Positions 24,100 to 34,800 of a stretch of DNA of 64,000 nucleotides are shown here, in pieces. A program made the position numbers and the translations under genes. Below the pieces are notes generated by a model. It did not search any database. It saw only the letters and a program-made list of their open reading frames with translations, and was not told where the DNA came from. This DNA is from Solirubrobacter phytolaccae (GTDB taxonomy: Bacteria; Actinomycetota; Thermoleophilia; Solirubrobacterales; Solirubrobacteraceae): NCBI RefSeq assembly GCF_027587195.1, contig NZ_JAPDDP010000001.1:167766-231765 (forward strand). Direction: 5' to 3'. Each line of letters starts with the position of its first letter. Within the stretch, counting starts at the first letter, position 1.

Positions 24100-25868
24100 G
24101 ACCACCCCGCGCCAACCTGTACCGCGACGCCTGGGCCGGCGAGCTGGATGCCGGGCGGGTGGGTGAGCACGTGCGCGTGGCCGGCTGGGTCAACCGCCGG
24201 CGCGACCACGGCGGCGTCATCTTCATCGACCTGCGCGACCGGTCCGGGATCGTCCAGCTGACGTTCCATCCCGAGTCGCCGTCGTTCGCGCTCGCGGAGA
24301 AGCTCCGGCCCGAGCACGTGCTGAGCGCCACCGGCGAGCTCGTCAAGCGCGACGAGCGCAACGTGAACCCGAACCTCAAGACGGGCGAGATCGAGCTGTC
24401 CGTCGCCGAGGCCGAGCACCTCGCGGAGTCGCTGACGCCGCCGTTCCCGATCGACGAGGACGGCCAGGTGGACGAGATGATCCGCCTGCGCCACCGGATG
24501 CTGGACCTGCGTCGCGAGAACATGCGCGACTCGATGATCCTGCGCCACACGGTCAACCGCTCGATCCGCGACTTCCTCAACGCGAACGACTTCCTCGAGA
24601 TCGAGACGCCGATCCTCACGCGCTCCACGCCCGAGGGCGCGCGCGACTTCCTGGTGCCCGCGCGCCTGAACCCGGGCGCGTTCTACGCGCTCCCGCAGTC
24701 GCCGCAGCTGTTCAAGCAGCTGCTGATGATGAGCGGCTACGAGCGCTACTACCAGATCGCCCGCTGCTTCCGCGATGAGGATCTGCGCGCCGACCGCCAG
24801 CCCGAGTTCACGCAGCTGGACCTCGAGATGGGCTTCGTCGAGGAGGAGGACGTCCTCGGCACGATCGAGGGCCTGCTGCACCGCGTCTTCGAGGACGCCG
24901 CGTTCCCGGCTCCGCCGCCACCGTGGCGCCGGATGCCGTACGACGAGGCGATGCTCAAGTACGGCTCGGACAAGCCGGACCTGCGGTTCGCGCTGGAGAT
25001 CTCCGACCTCGCCGAGGCGGTCGCCGACACCGAGTTCCGCGTCTTCAAGGGCGTGCTCGAGGGCGGCGGCGTCATCCGTGGCTTCAACGCGGGTCCGCGC
25101 GAGGCGTCGCGCAAGATCGCCGACGAGCTGACCGAGGTCGTCAAGCGCTACGGCGCCGGCGGCCTGGTGTGGGCGGTCGTGGAGGAGGGCGGGACGTGGC
25201 GCTCGCCGGTCGCGAAGGCCCTGAGCGACGCCGACCGCGCCGCGATCGAGCAGGCCCTGGAGGCCAAGCCGGGCGACCTGCTGCTGATCGTCGCGGACGC
25301 GCGCGCGAGCGTCGCCGCGACCTCGCTCGGCGAGCTGCGGCTGGAGATCGCGCGCCGCTACGACCTCATCCCGGAAGGCCGCCACGAGCTGCTGTGGGTC
25401 GTGGACTTCCCGATGTTCGAGTACAACGACGAGCAGAAGCGCTGGGACGCCCTGCACCACCCGTTCACGGCGCCCACCGGCTCCTTCGACGACCCCGGCT
25501 CCCTGCGCTCGCGCGCGTACGACATCGTGCTCAACGGCTCGGAGATCGGCGGCGGCTCGATCCGTATCAACCGCCCCGAGGTCCAGCAGCAGGTGTTCAC
25601 CGCGCTCGGCATCTCCGAGGAGGAGGCGCAGTCGCGGTTCGGCTTCCTGCTGGACGCGCTCCAGTACGGCGCGCCGCCGCACGGTGGCCTCGCGCTGGGC
25701 ATCGACCGGATCGTCGCGATCCTCGCCAACCGGGACTCGATCCGCGACGTGATCGCGTTCCCGAAGACGGCTTCGGGGTCGGATCCGCTGACCGGCGCGC
25801 CCGCGGGCGTGGACGGCCAGCAGCTGAACGAAGTGGGCATCAAGCTCACCGTTCCGCCTCCGGTGTAG
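24096..25868 (+). CDS. aspS: aspartate-tRNA ligase
   Basis: 590 residues, GTG start in a GTGA overlap with hisS. The N-terminal OB-fold has [20 protein letters not shown]. Class II motifs follow: [40 protein letters not shown] and [20 protein letters not shown], with the bacterial GAD insert between (about 290-415). It attaches aspartate to tRNA-Asp. Whether it also charges tRNA-Asn cannot be told without knowing if gatCAB is present. Full length. Confidence 0.97.
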   Translation: MRPPRANLYRDAWAGELDAGRVGEHVRVAGWVNRRRDHGGVIFIDLRDRSGIVQLTFHPESPSFALAEKLRPEHVLSATGELVKRDERNVNPNLKTGEIELSVAEAEHLAESLTPPFPIDEDGQVDEMIRLRHRMLDLRRENMRDSMILRHTVNRSIRDFLNANDFLEIETPILTRSTPEGARDFLVPARLNPGAFYALPQSPQLFKQLLMMSGYERYYQIARCFRDEDLRADRQPEFTQLDLEMGFVEEEDVLGTIEGLLHRVFEDAAFPAPPPPWRRMPYDEAMLKYGSDKPDLRFALEISDLAEAVADTEFRVFKGVLEGGGVIRGFNAGPREASRKIADELTEVVKRYGAGGLVWAVVEEGGTWRSPVAKALSDADRAAIEQALEAKPGDLLLIVADARASVAATSLGELRLEIARRYDLIPEGRHELLWVVDFPMFEYNDEQKRWDALHHPFTAPTGSFDDPGSLRSRAYDIVLNGSEIGGGSIRINRPEVQQQVFTALGISEEEAQSRFGFLLDALQYGAPPHGGLALGIDRIVAILANRDSIRDVIAFPKTASGSDPLTGAPAGVDGQQLNEVGIKLTVPPPV

Positions 25869-25909
25869 ACCCTAAGCGACTCAACCTCCGGTGGGGAGGT
25901 GCCGATGGT

Positions 25910-26878
25910 GTGGATGTGAGCCAGATTTCCATGCCTATGCGCCTCCTCCTCATCGGCGCCGCCGTGTTCCTCGCCGCCTGGTTCACGGTCCTCAAGCCCG
26001 GCGGGGCCGAGGAAGCGCTTCCGCCCGTCGCCGCCGCGAACACGACGCAGCCCGCCGCGACCCCCGCCGGCGCCACCACGACGGAGGCGCCGGCCGACGA
26101 GAACACGAACGTCGCGGCCGTGGCCATCCCGGCCGAGGTGCTCTCGAAGCTGCCCAAGGACGTCGCAAAGGCCATCAAGGCCCGCAAGACGGTCGTCCTC
26201 GGCGTGTTCACCGACGACGACAAGTCCTACCGCCCGATGGCGGACGACGACCGCTACGTGCGCAACGCGCTCAAGAAGACCAACCGCTACAAGGGTCAGG
26301 TCTTCGCCAAGAACATCGGCGTCGCCAAGCTCGTCGACTACGCGCCGCTGGTCAACGACCTCCAGGTCCGGCAGACGCCGGCCGTGGTCGTCATCGACCG
26401 CAACCTCAAGGGCACCGTGCTCACCGGCTACGTCGACCGCATCGCCATCAACCAGGCGATCGCGGACGCCCGCCGCGACAGCATCGACCCGTACATCACG
26501 GACTCGTACCTCCAGCAGGCCAACGACGTCTGCGAGCGGTTCAACCTCCACGAGTCGCGCTTCTCGCTGCCGACCGTGCGCGGCAAGAAGCTCTGGCAGC
26601 GCACCGTCAAGCGCTGGAACGTGATGGGCAAGCAGTACATCAAGGCCGTGAAGAAGCTCGAGACGCCGGCCAAGTGGAAGAGCCTCGAGACCCTCTGGGT
26701 GCGGACGCTCAAGGAAGGCACCGACAGCGGCACCAAGGTGATGAAGGCCGTCATCGACGACGACTACGCGGCCTACCTCAAGGCCATGGACGAGTGGGAC
26801 GCCAAGTACGCCCGCAAGCTCGACCGCCGCTTCAACACCGTGGGCCTCACCGCCTGCGCCCTCGACCGCCGGTCGTAG
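25910..26878 (+). CDS. exported thioredoxin-fold-like protein
   Basis: 322 residues from the GTG at 25910, chosen because GGGAGGT (25894-25900) precedes it by nine bases; ATG at 25931 is an alternative. A single helix (MRLLLIGAAVFLAAWFTVL) anchors or exports it, followed by an Ala/Thr/Pro linker to about 65. Residues about 65-180 look like a thioredoxin fold (KTVVLGVFTDD, QTPAVVVIDRNL with the cis-Pro) but lack a CxxC pair. The C-terminal 140 residues are helical and basic. No redox role is likely; function unknown. Its stop is 13 bp from the mnmA start. Confidence 0.75.
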   Translation: MDVSQISMPMRLLLIGAAVFLAAWFTVLKPGGAEEALPPVAAANTTQPAATPAGATTTEAPADENTNVAAVAIPAEVLSKLPKDVAKAIKARKTVVLGVFTDDDKSYRPMADDDRYVRNALKKTNRYKGQVFAKNIGVAKLVDYAPLVNDLQVRQTPAVVVIDRNLKGTVLTGYVDRIAINQAIADARRDSIDPYITDSYLQQANDVCERFNLHESRFSLPTVRGKKLWQRTVKRWNVMGKQYIKAVKKLETPAKWKSLETLWVRTLKEGTDSGTKVMKAVIDDDYAAYLKAMDEWDAKYARKLDRRFNTVGLTACALDRRS

Positions 26879-26891
26879 ACTCGTAGCGGTC

Positions 26892-28292
26892 GTGGACCGC
26901 GAGCGTTTCGAAGAGCATCTCGCCGCGCCCACCGGGCGCGGCGCCCTGCGTTCCGGAGGGCATGACGGCCACGCCGGCGGCGCGCTGTGCGGGGATCTCA
27001 TCCGCGTGTCGGTGCGCGTCGAGGGCGATCGGGTCGTGGCCGCGGGCTTCGACGCCGACGGCTGCGGCGCGCTGACCGCCGCGGGCTCGGCCGCCGTCAT
27101 GCTCGTCGAGGGCGAGCACATCTTCACCGCCGCGCGCGTGGGCACGACGGCGATCGCCGAGGAGCTCGGCGGGCTCTCACCCGGGAAGCTGCACGCCGCC
27201 GACCTGGCCGCGGACGCGCTCCACCGGGCTTTGGGTGCCGCGGCGCGCGAGGCTGCCGTCCCGGTGGACGAGGGCCGCGTGCTCGTCGCGATGAGCGGCG
27301 GGGTGGACTCCGCCGTGGCCGCGCACCTGCTGCGCGAGAACGCCGTGGCGGTGACGCTGGAGCTGTGGCGCGACGAGGAGAACGATGCGGGGGCGTCCTG
27401 CTGCTCCGCTGACGCGGTCCGGCTCGCGCGCATGGTCGCCCACCAGATGGGCCTGCCGCACTTCACGCTGGACCTGCGGCCGGAGTTCCGGGCGGGCGTC
27501 GTGGACCCGTTCCTCGCCGGCTACGCGGCGGGCGAGACGCCGAACCCGTGCGTCTCCTGCAACGGCCACGTGCGCCTGGACGAGATGCTCGCGCTGGCCG
27601 ACCGGCTGGGCGCGCCGTTCCTCGCCACTGGCCACTACGCGCGGGTCACGGAGGACGGCTTGCTGCGCGCGGCGGCCGATCCCGCCAAGGACCAGTCCTA
27701 CATGCTCGCCGCGCTGTCCCCGGCCTCGATCGCGCGGATGCGCTTCCCGCTCGCCGAGCTGACCAAGCCCGAGGTGCGGGTGATCGCGACGGAGGCGGCG
27801 CTGCCGGTCGCCTCGCGCGCCGACTCGCAGGACCTGTGCTTCCTCGCCGGCACCGGCAAGGCCCGCTTCCTCGCGCGTCACGCGGGCCTGGAGGACAAGC
27901 CGGGCGAGATCGTCACGACCACCGGCGAGATCGTCGGCGACCATCACGGCGCGCACAACTTCACCGTCGGGCAGCGCAAGGGCCTCGGCGTGCAGGCGCC
28001 CGAGCCGCTCTACGTCATCCGCACGGAGGGTCGCCGCGTGGTCGTCGGCTCCAAGGACGAGCTCGCCACCCAGCGCGTGCGTGTCCGCGGCGCGCGGCTG
28101 CACCGCCCGGGCAGCGAGGTCGACGCGGTCCGCCTGCGGTACCACTCGCGCGCGGTGCCCTGCCGCGTCGTGGGGGAGGGCCGCTCGCTGGAGCTCGAGC
28201 TGGGCGAGCCGTTCCACGGCGCCGCCCCGGGCCAGACGGCGTGCCTGTTGCGCGGCGACGTCGTGGTCGGCGTCGGCACCATCACCGCGTAG
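26892..28292 (+). CDS. mnmA: IscU-like domain fused to tRNA 2-thiouridylase MnmA
   Basis: 466 residues, GTG start; TAGACT at 26876-26881 is 10 bases upstream. Residues about 1-115 are IscU/NifU-like: LCGDLIRVSVRVEG with Cys33 and DADGCGALTAAGS with Cys57. The third ligand segment reads GKLHAADLA where IscU has H-C-S, so one Cys is missing. Residues about 128-466 are MnmA: ATP loop AMSGGVDSAVAAH, nucleophile Cys in TPNPCVSCN (near 218), second Cys in SQDLCFLAG (near 315), and SYMLAALS. MnmA installs 2-thiouridine at wobble U34 of Glu, Gln and Lys tRNAs. The fused domain may pass sulfur or a cluster, or be a docking relic. Confidence 0.93.
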   Translation: MDRERFEEHLAAPTGRGALRSGGHDGHAGGALCGDLIRVSVRVEGDRVVAAGFDADGCGALTAAGSAAVMLVEGEHIFTAARVGTTAIAEELGGLSPGKLHAADLAADALHRALGAAAREAAVPVDEGRVLVAMSGGVDSAVAAHLLRENAVAVTLELWRDEENDAGASCCSADAVRLARMVAHQMGLPHFTLDLRPEFRAGVVDPFLAGYAAGETPNPCVSCNGHVRLDEMLALADRLGAPFLATGHYARVTEDGLLRAAADPAKDQSYMLAALSPASIARMRFPLAELTKPEVRVIATEAALPVASRADSQDLCFLAGTGKARFLARHAGLEDKPGEIVTTTGEIVGDHHGAHNFTVGQRKGLGVQAPEPLYVIRTEGRRVVVGSKDELATQRVRVRGARLHRPGSEVDAVRLRYHSRAVPCRVVGEGRSLELELGEPFHGAAPGQTACLLRGDVVVGVGTITA

Positions 28293-28797
28293 CGAGGTGC
28301 CACGCGGCCACTGAGGCCGCGTCGCGGATCACGTTCTCGCGCACCATGGCGTCCACCTCGGCGACCGTGAAGCGGCGTACGACGAGGTCCTGCTCGGTCG
28401 GTTCGAGGGACTGCTCGCCGGGTTCGAGCCCGGTCGCGCGGAACACGTCGACGGCCTGGTCGGAGATGCCGTAGGCGAAGTGCAGGCGGCCCAGGTGCTC
28501 CATCGACGCCGCTCGGAGGCCGGTCTCCTCGGCCAGCTCCTGCCGGGCGAGCGCCTCGGGCGCGACTTCGCCGTCCTCCAGCGCGCCCTGCGGGAACTCC
28601 CAGAAGCGCGCCTTCACCGGGTGGCGGTACTGCTCGATCAGCCACACGTGGCCGGCGTCGAGCGGGACGATCAGGGCGGACGGACCCTTCTCGATGAAGC
28701 CGTACAGACCGGGCGTGCCGTCCGCGTACTCGGTGCGGTCCTCGCGCACGCGCATCCAGCGATTCTCATAGACGACGCGGGTGTCAACGACGCGCAT
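28282..28797 (-). CDS. NUDIX hydrolase, ADP-ribose pyrophosphatase-like
   Basis: 171 residues. The NUDIX box runs FPQGALEDGEVAPEALARQE then LAEETGL near 90-113, supplying the metal-binding glutamates. Preceding VWLIEQYRHPVKARFWEFPQ is typical of ADP-ribose pyrophosphatases that clear ADP-ribose or other nucleoside diphosphate sugars. The C-terminus matches the family (AWHLATR). It overlaps the end of mnmA by 11 bp tail to tail. TAGGCT (28806-28811, minus) is eight bases before the ATG and overlaps the alaS promoter. Confidence 0.9.
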   Translation of the reverse strand: MRVVDTRVVYENRWMRVREDRTEYADGTPGLYGFIEKGPSALIVPLDAGHVWLIEQYRHPVKARFWEFPQGALEDGEVAPEALARQELAEETGLRAASMEHLGRLHFAYGISDQAVDVFRATGLEPGEQSLEPTEQDLVVRRFTVAEVDAMVRENVIRDAASVAAWHLATR

Positions 28798-28805
28798 GAG
28801 AGCGC

Positions 28806-28815
28806 AGCCTAGACT
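28806..28815. promoter_or_regulatory. overlapping divergent -10 elements of the NUDIX gene and alaS
   Basis: AGCCTAGACT contains TAGACT on the plus strand (28810-28815, nine bases before the alaS ATG) and TAGGCT on the minus strand (28806-28811, eight bases before the NUDIX ATG). Two base pairs belong to both boxes, so only one polymerase can open the site at a time. The whole gap between the starts is 27 bp. Confidence 0.6.
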
Positions 28816-28824
28816 CAGGTCCCG

Positions 28825-31461
28825 ATGACCTCCGACGAGATCCGCGAACGCTTCCTCAGCTTCTTCGAAAGCCGTGACCACAAGCGGCTGCCGTCCGGGT
28901 CGCTCGTCCCTGCCGAGCACGATCCGTCGGTCCTGCTCACCACCGCGGGCATGCACCCGCTCAAGCCGTACTTCCAGGGTCGAGAGAAGCCGCCCCATCA
29001 CCGGCTGACGTCCTGCCAGAAGTGCTTCCGCACGCCGGACATCGACCAGATCGGCCTGACGACGCGCCACCTGACGTGCTTCGAGATGCTGGGCAACTTC
29101 AGCATCGGCGACTACTTCAAGGCGGACGCGGCGCGGTTCGCGTGGGAGCTGTCGCTGGAGGGCTTCGGCTTCAACCCGGACGACATCTGGGTCACGGTCT
29201 TCGAGGGCGATGAGGAGCTCGGCCTCGGCCCGGACCAGGAGGCCATCGACATCTGGCTCGAGATCGGGGTCCCGCGCGAGCGGATCGTCCTGTGCCCGCG
29301 CTCGGAGAACTTCTGGCAGGCCGGCCCGACCGGTCCCTGCGGCCCGTGCAGCGAGCTCTACCTGGATCGCGGACTGGACTTTGGCTCCGAAGACGACCTG
29401 CCGGGTGGAGACAACGAGCGCTTCCTGGAGTACTGGAACCTCGTGTTCATGCAGTTCGAGCAGAACCCGGTCGGCACGCTGACGCCGCTGCCCGCGCCGA
29501 GCATCGACACCGGCCTCGGCCTCAACCGCATGGCGCTGATCCAGCAGGGCGTCACCTCGATCTTCGAGACCGACCAGTTCGTGCCGCTGATCAAGGTCGG
29601 CGAGGAGCTCTCCGGCAAGCAGTACGACGGCGGGGACGAGACGGTCGACCGCGCGCTGCGCATCCTCGCCGACCACACGCGCGGGATGTCGTTCCTGATC
29701 GCGGACGGCGTCGTGCCGTCCAACGAGGACCGCGGCTACGTGCTGCGCCGCCTGATGCGCCGCGCGATCGTGCAGGGCCGCCGGATCGGCATCGAGCCCG
29801 GGTTCCTGCCCAAGTACGCGCAGGTCGTGCGCGAGACGATGGGCAAGGCCTACCCCGAGCTGATCGAGCACGCCGACACGGTCGACATGTGGCTCGCGAG
29901 CGAGGAAGAGAGCTTCAACCGCACGCTCGAGCAGGGCATGAAGCTGCTCGAGGACGTGATCGCGAAGACGAAGGCCGCGGGCGAGGAAGGCATCGGCGCC
30001 GACGAGGCCTTCCGCCTGCACGACACGTTCGGCTTCCCGTTCGACCTGACGCTGGAGCTCGCCGCCGAGCGTGGCGTCGGCGTCGACGCGGCCGGCTTCG
30101 AGCGGCTGATGGAGCGCCAGCGCGAGAACTCGCGTCCAGAGGCCACCGACGGCGTGGTGGACACGCGCGAGCAGCTGCGCGTGTTCGCGTCGGCCGCGGG
30201 CGCGCCGTCCATCTTCACCGGGTACGAGACGACCGAGCAGGCGACGGCGGTCGCTTCGGTGGTGCGTGAGGACGGCCGCGTGCTGGCGAAGCTCGTCGAG
30301 TCCCCGTTCTACGCGACCGGCGGTGGCCAGATCCACGACGGCGGCATCATCGAGTGCGAGGACGGGAACTGCTCGGCGAAGGTCGTCGACGTCGTCCGCC
30401 TCGGCGACGACCAGGCGCTCGTGCTCGAGCCGCTGACGGGTGAGCTGCACGATGGCGAACGGGTGTGGGCGCGCGTCGATCGCGCCGCCCGGCGCGCGAC
30501 CGAGTGCAACCACACCGCCACGCACCTCCTGCACGCCGCGCTGCGCGAGCGGCTCGGCGGCCACGTGCACCAGGCCGGCTCCTACGTCGGCCCGGACAAG
30601 CTGCGCTTCGACTTCACGCACGGCGCGCCGTTGACCGCCGAGGACCGCGCGTGGGTCGAGGATCGCGTGAACGCGCAGATCCTCGAGAACAACCCGGTGC
30701 GGGCGCTGTCGACGACGCTGGACGAGGCGAAGTCGCTCGGCGCCATGGCGCTGTTCAACGAGAAGTACGGCGATGTCGTGCGCATGGTCGAGGTCGGCGA
30801 CGGCGGCTTCTCGCGTGAGCTGTGCGGCGGCACGCACGTGCGCTCCACCGCGGAGATCGGCCTGCTGAAGATCACGCAGGAGACGTCCTCCTCGGCGAAC
30901 GTGCGCCGGATCGAAGCGATCACGGGGCCCGAGGCCGTCGAGCTGCTGCGCAAGCACGACCGTGAGCTGACGGCCGCGGCGGTGGCGCTGCGCACGTCGC
31001 CGGACGCGGTCGCGGAAGCGGCGGCGACGGCGGTCGCCAAGCGTCGCGAGGCCGAGAAGGCGCTCGAGAAGGGCGCGGGCGCGGCCGACACGTCGGTCGG
31101 CGAGGTCGTGGAGATCGCGGGCGTGAAGGCCGTGTTCGAGATCCGCGACGTGCCGAACCCGAAGGCGCTGCCGGACCTGGCGGACAAGCTGCGCGGACAG
31201 CTCGGCGACCCGTCGGTCGTCGTGCTGGGCGCTCCGGGCGAGGGCCGCGCTTCGCTGCTCGTGTCAGCGACGCCGGGCGCGGTCGCGGCGGGCGTGAAGG
31301 CCGGCGCGATCGTCAAGGTCGCGGCGGCGGTCGTCGGCGGTGGCGGCGGTGGGCGCGACAACATGGCGCAGGCCGGCGGCAAGGACCCATCGAAGCTTCC
31401 CGACGCGCTCGTCGCCGCGCGCGCCGAGATCGAACGCGCCCTTGCGGGTTCTGGCACTTGA
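28825..31461 (+). CDS. alaS: alanine-tRNA ligase
   Basis: 878 residues, normal length. N-terminal class II core: IRERFLSFFESRDHKRLPSG, TSCQKCFRTPDIDQIGLTTR, and ETGLGLNRM-like DTGLGLNRMALIQQG. The editing domain has HTATHLLHAALRERLG (zinc His pair) and SRELCGGTHVRSTAEIG. The C-Ala domain ends with the glycine run and DNMAQAGGKDPSKL. It charges tRNA-Ala and clears Ser/Gly-tRNA-Ala. Probably leaderless. It overlaps ruvX by 20 bp. Confidence 0.98.
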   Translation: MTSDEIRERFLSFFESRDHKRLPSGSLVPAEHDPSVLLTTAGMHPLKPYFQGREKPPHHRLTSCQKCFRTPDIDQIGLTTRHLTCFEMLGNFSIGDYFKADAARFAWELSLEGFGFNPDDIWVTVFEGDEELGLGPDQEAIDIWLEIGVPRERIVLCPRSENFWQAGPTGPCGPCSELYLDRGLDFGSEDDLPGGDNERFLEYWNLVFMQFEQNPVGTLTPLPAPSIDTGLGLNRMALIQQGVTSIFETDQFVPLIKVGEELSGKQYDGGDETVDRALRILADHTRGMSFLIADGVVPSNEDRGYVLRRLMRRAIVQGRRIGIEPGFLPKYAQVVRETMGKAYPELIEHADTVDMWLASEEESFNRTLEQGMKLLEDVIAKTKAAGEEGIGADEAFRLHDTFGFPFDLTLELAAERGVGVDAAGFERLMERQRENSRPEATDGVVDTREQLRVFASAAGAPSIFTGYETTEQATAVASVVREDGRVLAKLVESPFYATGGGQIHDGGIIECEDGNCSAKVVDVVRLGDDQALVLEPLTGELHDGERVWARVDRAARRATECNHTATHLLHAALRERLGGHVHQAGSYVGPDKLRFDFTHGAPLTAEDRAWVEDRVNAQILENNPVRALSTTLDEAKSLGAMALFNEKYGDVVRMVEVGDGGFSRELCGGTHVRSTAEIGLLKITQETSSSANVRRIEAITGPEAVELLRKHDRELTAAAVALRTSPDAVAEAAATAVAKRREAEKALEKGAGAADTSVGEVVEIAGVKAVFEIRDVPNPKALPDLADKLRGQLGDPSVVVLGAPGEGRASLLVSATPGAVAAGVKAGAIVKVAAAVVGGGGGGRDNMAQAGGKDPSKLPDALVAARAEIERALAGSGT

Positions 31462-31825
31462 TTACGGCTCGGCTCGCTGCGGCGTTGCGGTAAGCGACCC
31501 CACGGGGACGCTCGCGACGCCGCTCGAGCCGGTGCTCCGACCCGCATCGAAGAAGGGTTGGGCGGCGCTGAAGGCGCGGATCGCGGCATCGGGGGCCGAG
31601 CGCGTGGTGGTCGGGCTGCCCGTGTCGTTGAGCGGGTCCGACAGCGCGCAGACCGTCGAGGTGCGCGAGTTCGCGGCGCGCCTGGGGCGGGCGCAGTCGG
31701 TGCCGGTCGAGCTCTACGACGAGCGGTTCACCACGTCCTTGGCGCATCAGGCGGGCGGGAACGCGTCGCTGGACTCGCGGGCGGCGGCGGTGCTGCTCGA
31801 GGAGTGGCTCCGCACGCAACCCTAG
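31442..31825 (+). CDS. ruvX: RuvX/YqgF-family RNase H-fold nuclease
   Basis: 127 residues from a TTG at 31442, the only usable start near the conserved opening VLALDYGSARCGVAVSD; upstream in-frame sequence is alaS read out of frame. Other family features are VVVGLPVSLSGSDSAQT, ELYDERFTTSLA and LDSRAAAVLLEEWL. Family members process the 5' end of 16S rRNA or resolve Holliday junctions. alaS-ruvX-mltG order is common in bacteria; here the giant PAS protein is inserted between ruvX and mltG. Confidence 0.9.
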   Translation: MRVLALDYGSARCGVAVSDPTGTLATPLEPVLRPASKKGWAALKARIAASGAERVVVGLPVSLSGSDSAQTVEVREFAARLGRAQSVPVELYDERFTTSLAHQAGGNASLDSRAAAVLLEEWLRTQP

Positions 31826-31876
31826 GGCCACGACCCCATGTAAGGGGAGCGGGGGACCTGCCGATGACTCTGGGGG

Positions 31877-34800
31877 ATGAACCCCGAGCAGTCCATGACG
31901 GCCGATGAGGTGCTGGCGGAGATCGCCGACCCGCTTGACGCGCTCCTACGTCAGGTCATCAACGGCTTCTTCGTGCTCACGGACGGCCAGGGCGCGGTCT
32001 CGAAGTGGTCAGAGCCCGCCGAGCTGCTGTTCGCGCAGCCGAGCGAGGAGATCCTCGGGCAGGGGTTCTTCGAGACGCTGATCGGCGGCACGCTGCCGCC
32101 CGCCGGGCAGGCCTGGCGCGGGTTCCTGGACGCCGGCGAGCCGCCGCGCGTGCCCGGCTCGGTGACGCTGACCGGCCGCCGGTCGGACGACGAGACGTTC
32201 CCGATGGAGGCCGTCTTCGTCCCGGTCAAGCTCGACGAGGGCTTCGACTTCTCGTTGTTCCTCGAGGACCTGAGTTTTGAGCTGCCGCTGAACCTGATGC
32301 TGATGCGCATGCGTCAGCAGCACCCGGTTGTGGTGCGGGCTTTGAAGTTGGCGCTGGAGCCGACCGCACAGCCGTGGGAAGGCTGGCGCACGGCGGGCAC
32401 GCTCGTCGTCTTCAAACCGCTGGCCGCGACGCCGTGGGTCGAGGCCGAGCTCGCCCGCCGCGCGGCGGAGCGTGCTTTGGCGGACGCCGAGGCCGAGGAG
32501 CGCCTGAGCAACACCGATCCGGGCATCCAGGGCGGGCTGAACGACCTCGACGACGCCGCGGCCGTGGTGGCCCGCCTGCTGAGCGCGATGGAGCGCATCG
32601 ACGAGCTCGAGCGCGTCGCCGGCGGGCTGCCGGCGCAGATGGATGAGGCGCGGCGCGACGTCGAGCGCGAGGGCAACGCCCTGCGCGGGGACGTGTCGCG
32701 TGCGCTGGCGGCCGTCCCGAGCGAGCTCGATCGTCACGAGGCCGAGCGTCGTCTGGCGCGCTTGGAGCGCGCGGACGAGGAGACTTTGGCGGCGGCTGAG
32801 GCGGCTGCGGCGCGCGTCGCCGCGCGCCTCGATGCACTGGAGCGCGAAGGTGCTGCTGCCGACGCGCGGCTCGCGTCTGAGATCGCCGCGGCCGAGGCCC
32901 GCGCCGAGGAGGCGCTCGCCCAGGTCTCCGGCGGCGGCGACGTCACCGCTCAGCTCGAAGCGGTCCGCGCCGAGCACGAGGAAGCGGCGCACGCGATCCG
33001 CTCCGAACTGTCCGCCACGGTCTCGCGCCTGGAGCGTGACCGGGAGACCGAGCGCTCCGCCGCTCGCGCCGAGCTCGCGGCCGCCCTGGAACGGGTCGAG
33101 CAGGTCCAGCGCGGCGCGGACGCCGTCCGCGAGCAGCTCCGCGCTGCCGTCGCCGACGACCGCGTCGACGCTTTGGCGGAGGCCACGGAAGCGCTCCGCG
33201 CCCGGGTCGCCGGCCTCGCGACCACCGACCAGCTCGCCGAGCTGCGCCAGTCCCTCGGCGTCGACATCTCCGCCCTGCAGGACTCCGTCGCGGGCATCGA
33301 CACGCTCCGTGAGCTCGTCGCTCGCCACGAGTCGTCGACCGGTGAGATCGCGGGCCTGCGCGCCGCGTTCGAGGCGCTGCGGAGTGCCGCGCCCGCCGAC
33401 CTCGCCGCCCTGCGCGAGGCAGTCACCCGCTTCGAGGGCACGGCGGAAGAGGTCGCGTCGCTGCGCGCCTCGTCGACGACGGCCGAGGACGTGGCCGCGC
33501 TGCGCGAGGCCGTGTCGCGCCACGAGGCGGCGGCGGGCGAGATCGCCGCGCTGCGCGAGGTCACGGCGGATCTGGGCGCCCTGCGCGCGGCCGCGGCCGA
33601 TGTGGCCGCGCTGCGCGAAGCCGTTGCCGGCCACGAGGAAGCGACGAGCGAGCTTTCAGCGCTCCGCGAGGCGGTCGCCCGCCAGGAGGCCGCGACGAGC
33701 GGGCTTGCGGCCGGCGAGATCGCCGCGCTGCGCGAGGCCGTGGCGCGCGCCGAGGCCACTGCCGACGAGGTCGCGTCGCTGCGAGACACCGTGGCGCGTG
33801 CCGAGGCGGCCACGGACGAGATCGCCGCGCTGCGCGAGGCGGTTGCCCGCGGTGACGCTGCGGCGGACGAGGTTGCCGCGCTGCGTGAGGTCGTCACGCG
33901 TCACGAGGCGGCGGCCGGCGAGGTCGCGGGTCTGCGCGACGCGGTCGCGCGTGCTGAGAGCGCTGCCGACGAAGTCACTGCGCTGCGTGACGCCGTTGCG
34001 CGGCACGAGTCGGCGGCCGGCGAGGTCGCGGGTCTGCGCGACGCGGTCGCGCGTGCTGAGAGCGCCGCCGACGAAGTCGCGGCGCTGCGTGACGCCGTCG
34101 CGCGCGCTGAGGGCGCTGCGGACGAGGCCGTGGCGCGTCACGAGGGCGTGGCCGGCGAGGTCGCGGGTCTGCGCGACGCGATCGCGCGCCACGAAGCCAC
34201 GGCCAGCGAGGTCGCGGGTCTCCGTGACGCCGTCGCGCGTGCCGAGGCGGCCACGGACGAGATCGCGGCGCTGCGCGAGGCCGTTGCACGCCACGAGGCG
34301 GCGGCGGGCGAGCTGGCGGGTCTGCGTGACGCGGTCGCGCGTGCCGAGGCGGCCACGGACGAGATCGCGGCGCTGCGCGAGGCCGTTGCCCGCGGTGACG
34401 CCGCTGCGGATGAAGTTGCCGCACTGCGCGAGGCCGTCGCGCGGCACGAGGCCACGGCGGGCGAGCTGGCGGGTCTGCGCGACGCGGTCGCGCGCGCTGA
34501 GGGCGCGGCCGACGAAGTCGCGGCGTTGCGTGAAGCGGTGGCGCGCGCTGAGGGTGCTGCCGACGAGCTCGCGGCGCTGCGGGACACCGTTGCGCGCCAC
34601 GAGGCCACGGCCGGCGAGGTCGCTGGCCTGCGCGACGCGGTCGCTCGTGCCGAGACGGCGACGGACGACATTGCCACGTTGCGCGAGGCCGTTGCCCGGG
34701 GCGACGCCGCCGCGGACGAGGTTGCCGCGCTGCGCGAGGTCGTCGCGCGCCACGAGGCCACGGCCGGCGAGCTGCGCGACGCCGTCGGCGGTCTCGACGT

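Noticed and set aside
28282..30957. 891-codon minus-strand frame
   Set aside because: Only the last 171 codons are the NUDIX hydrolase; the rest is antisense to alaS and has no recognisable domain.
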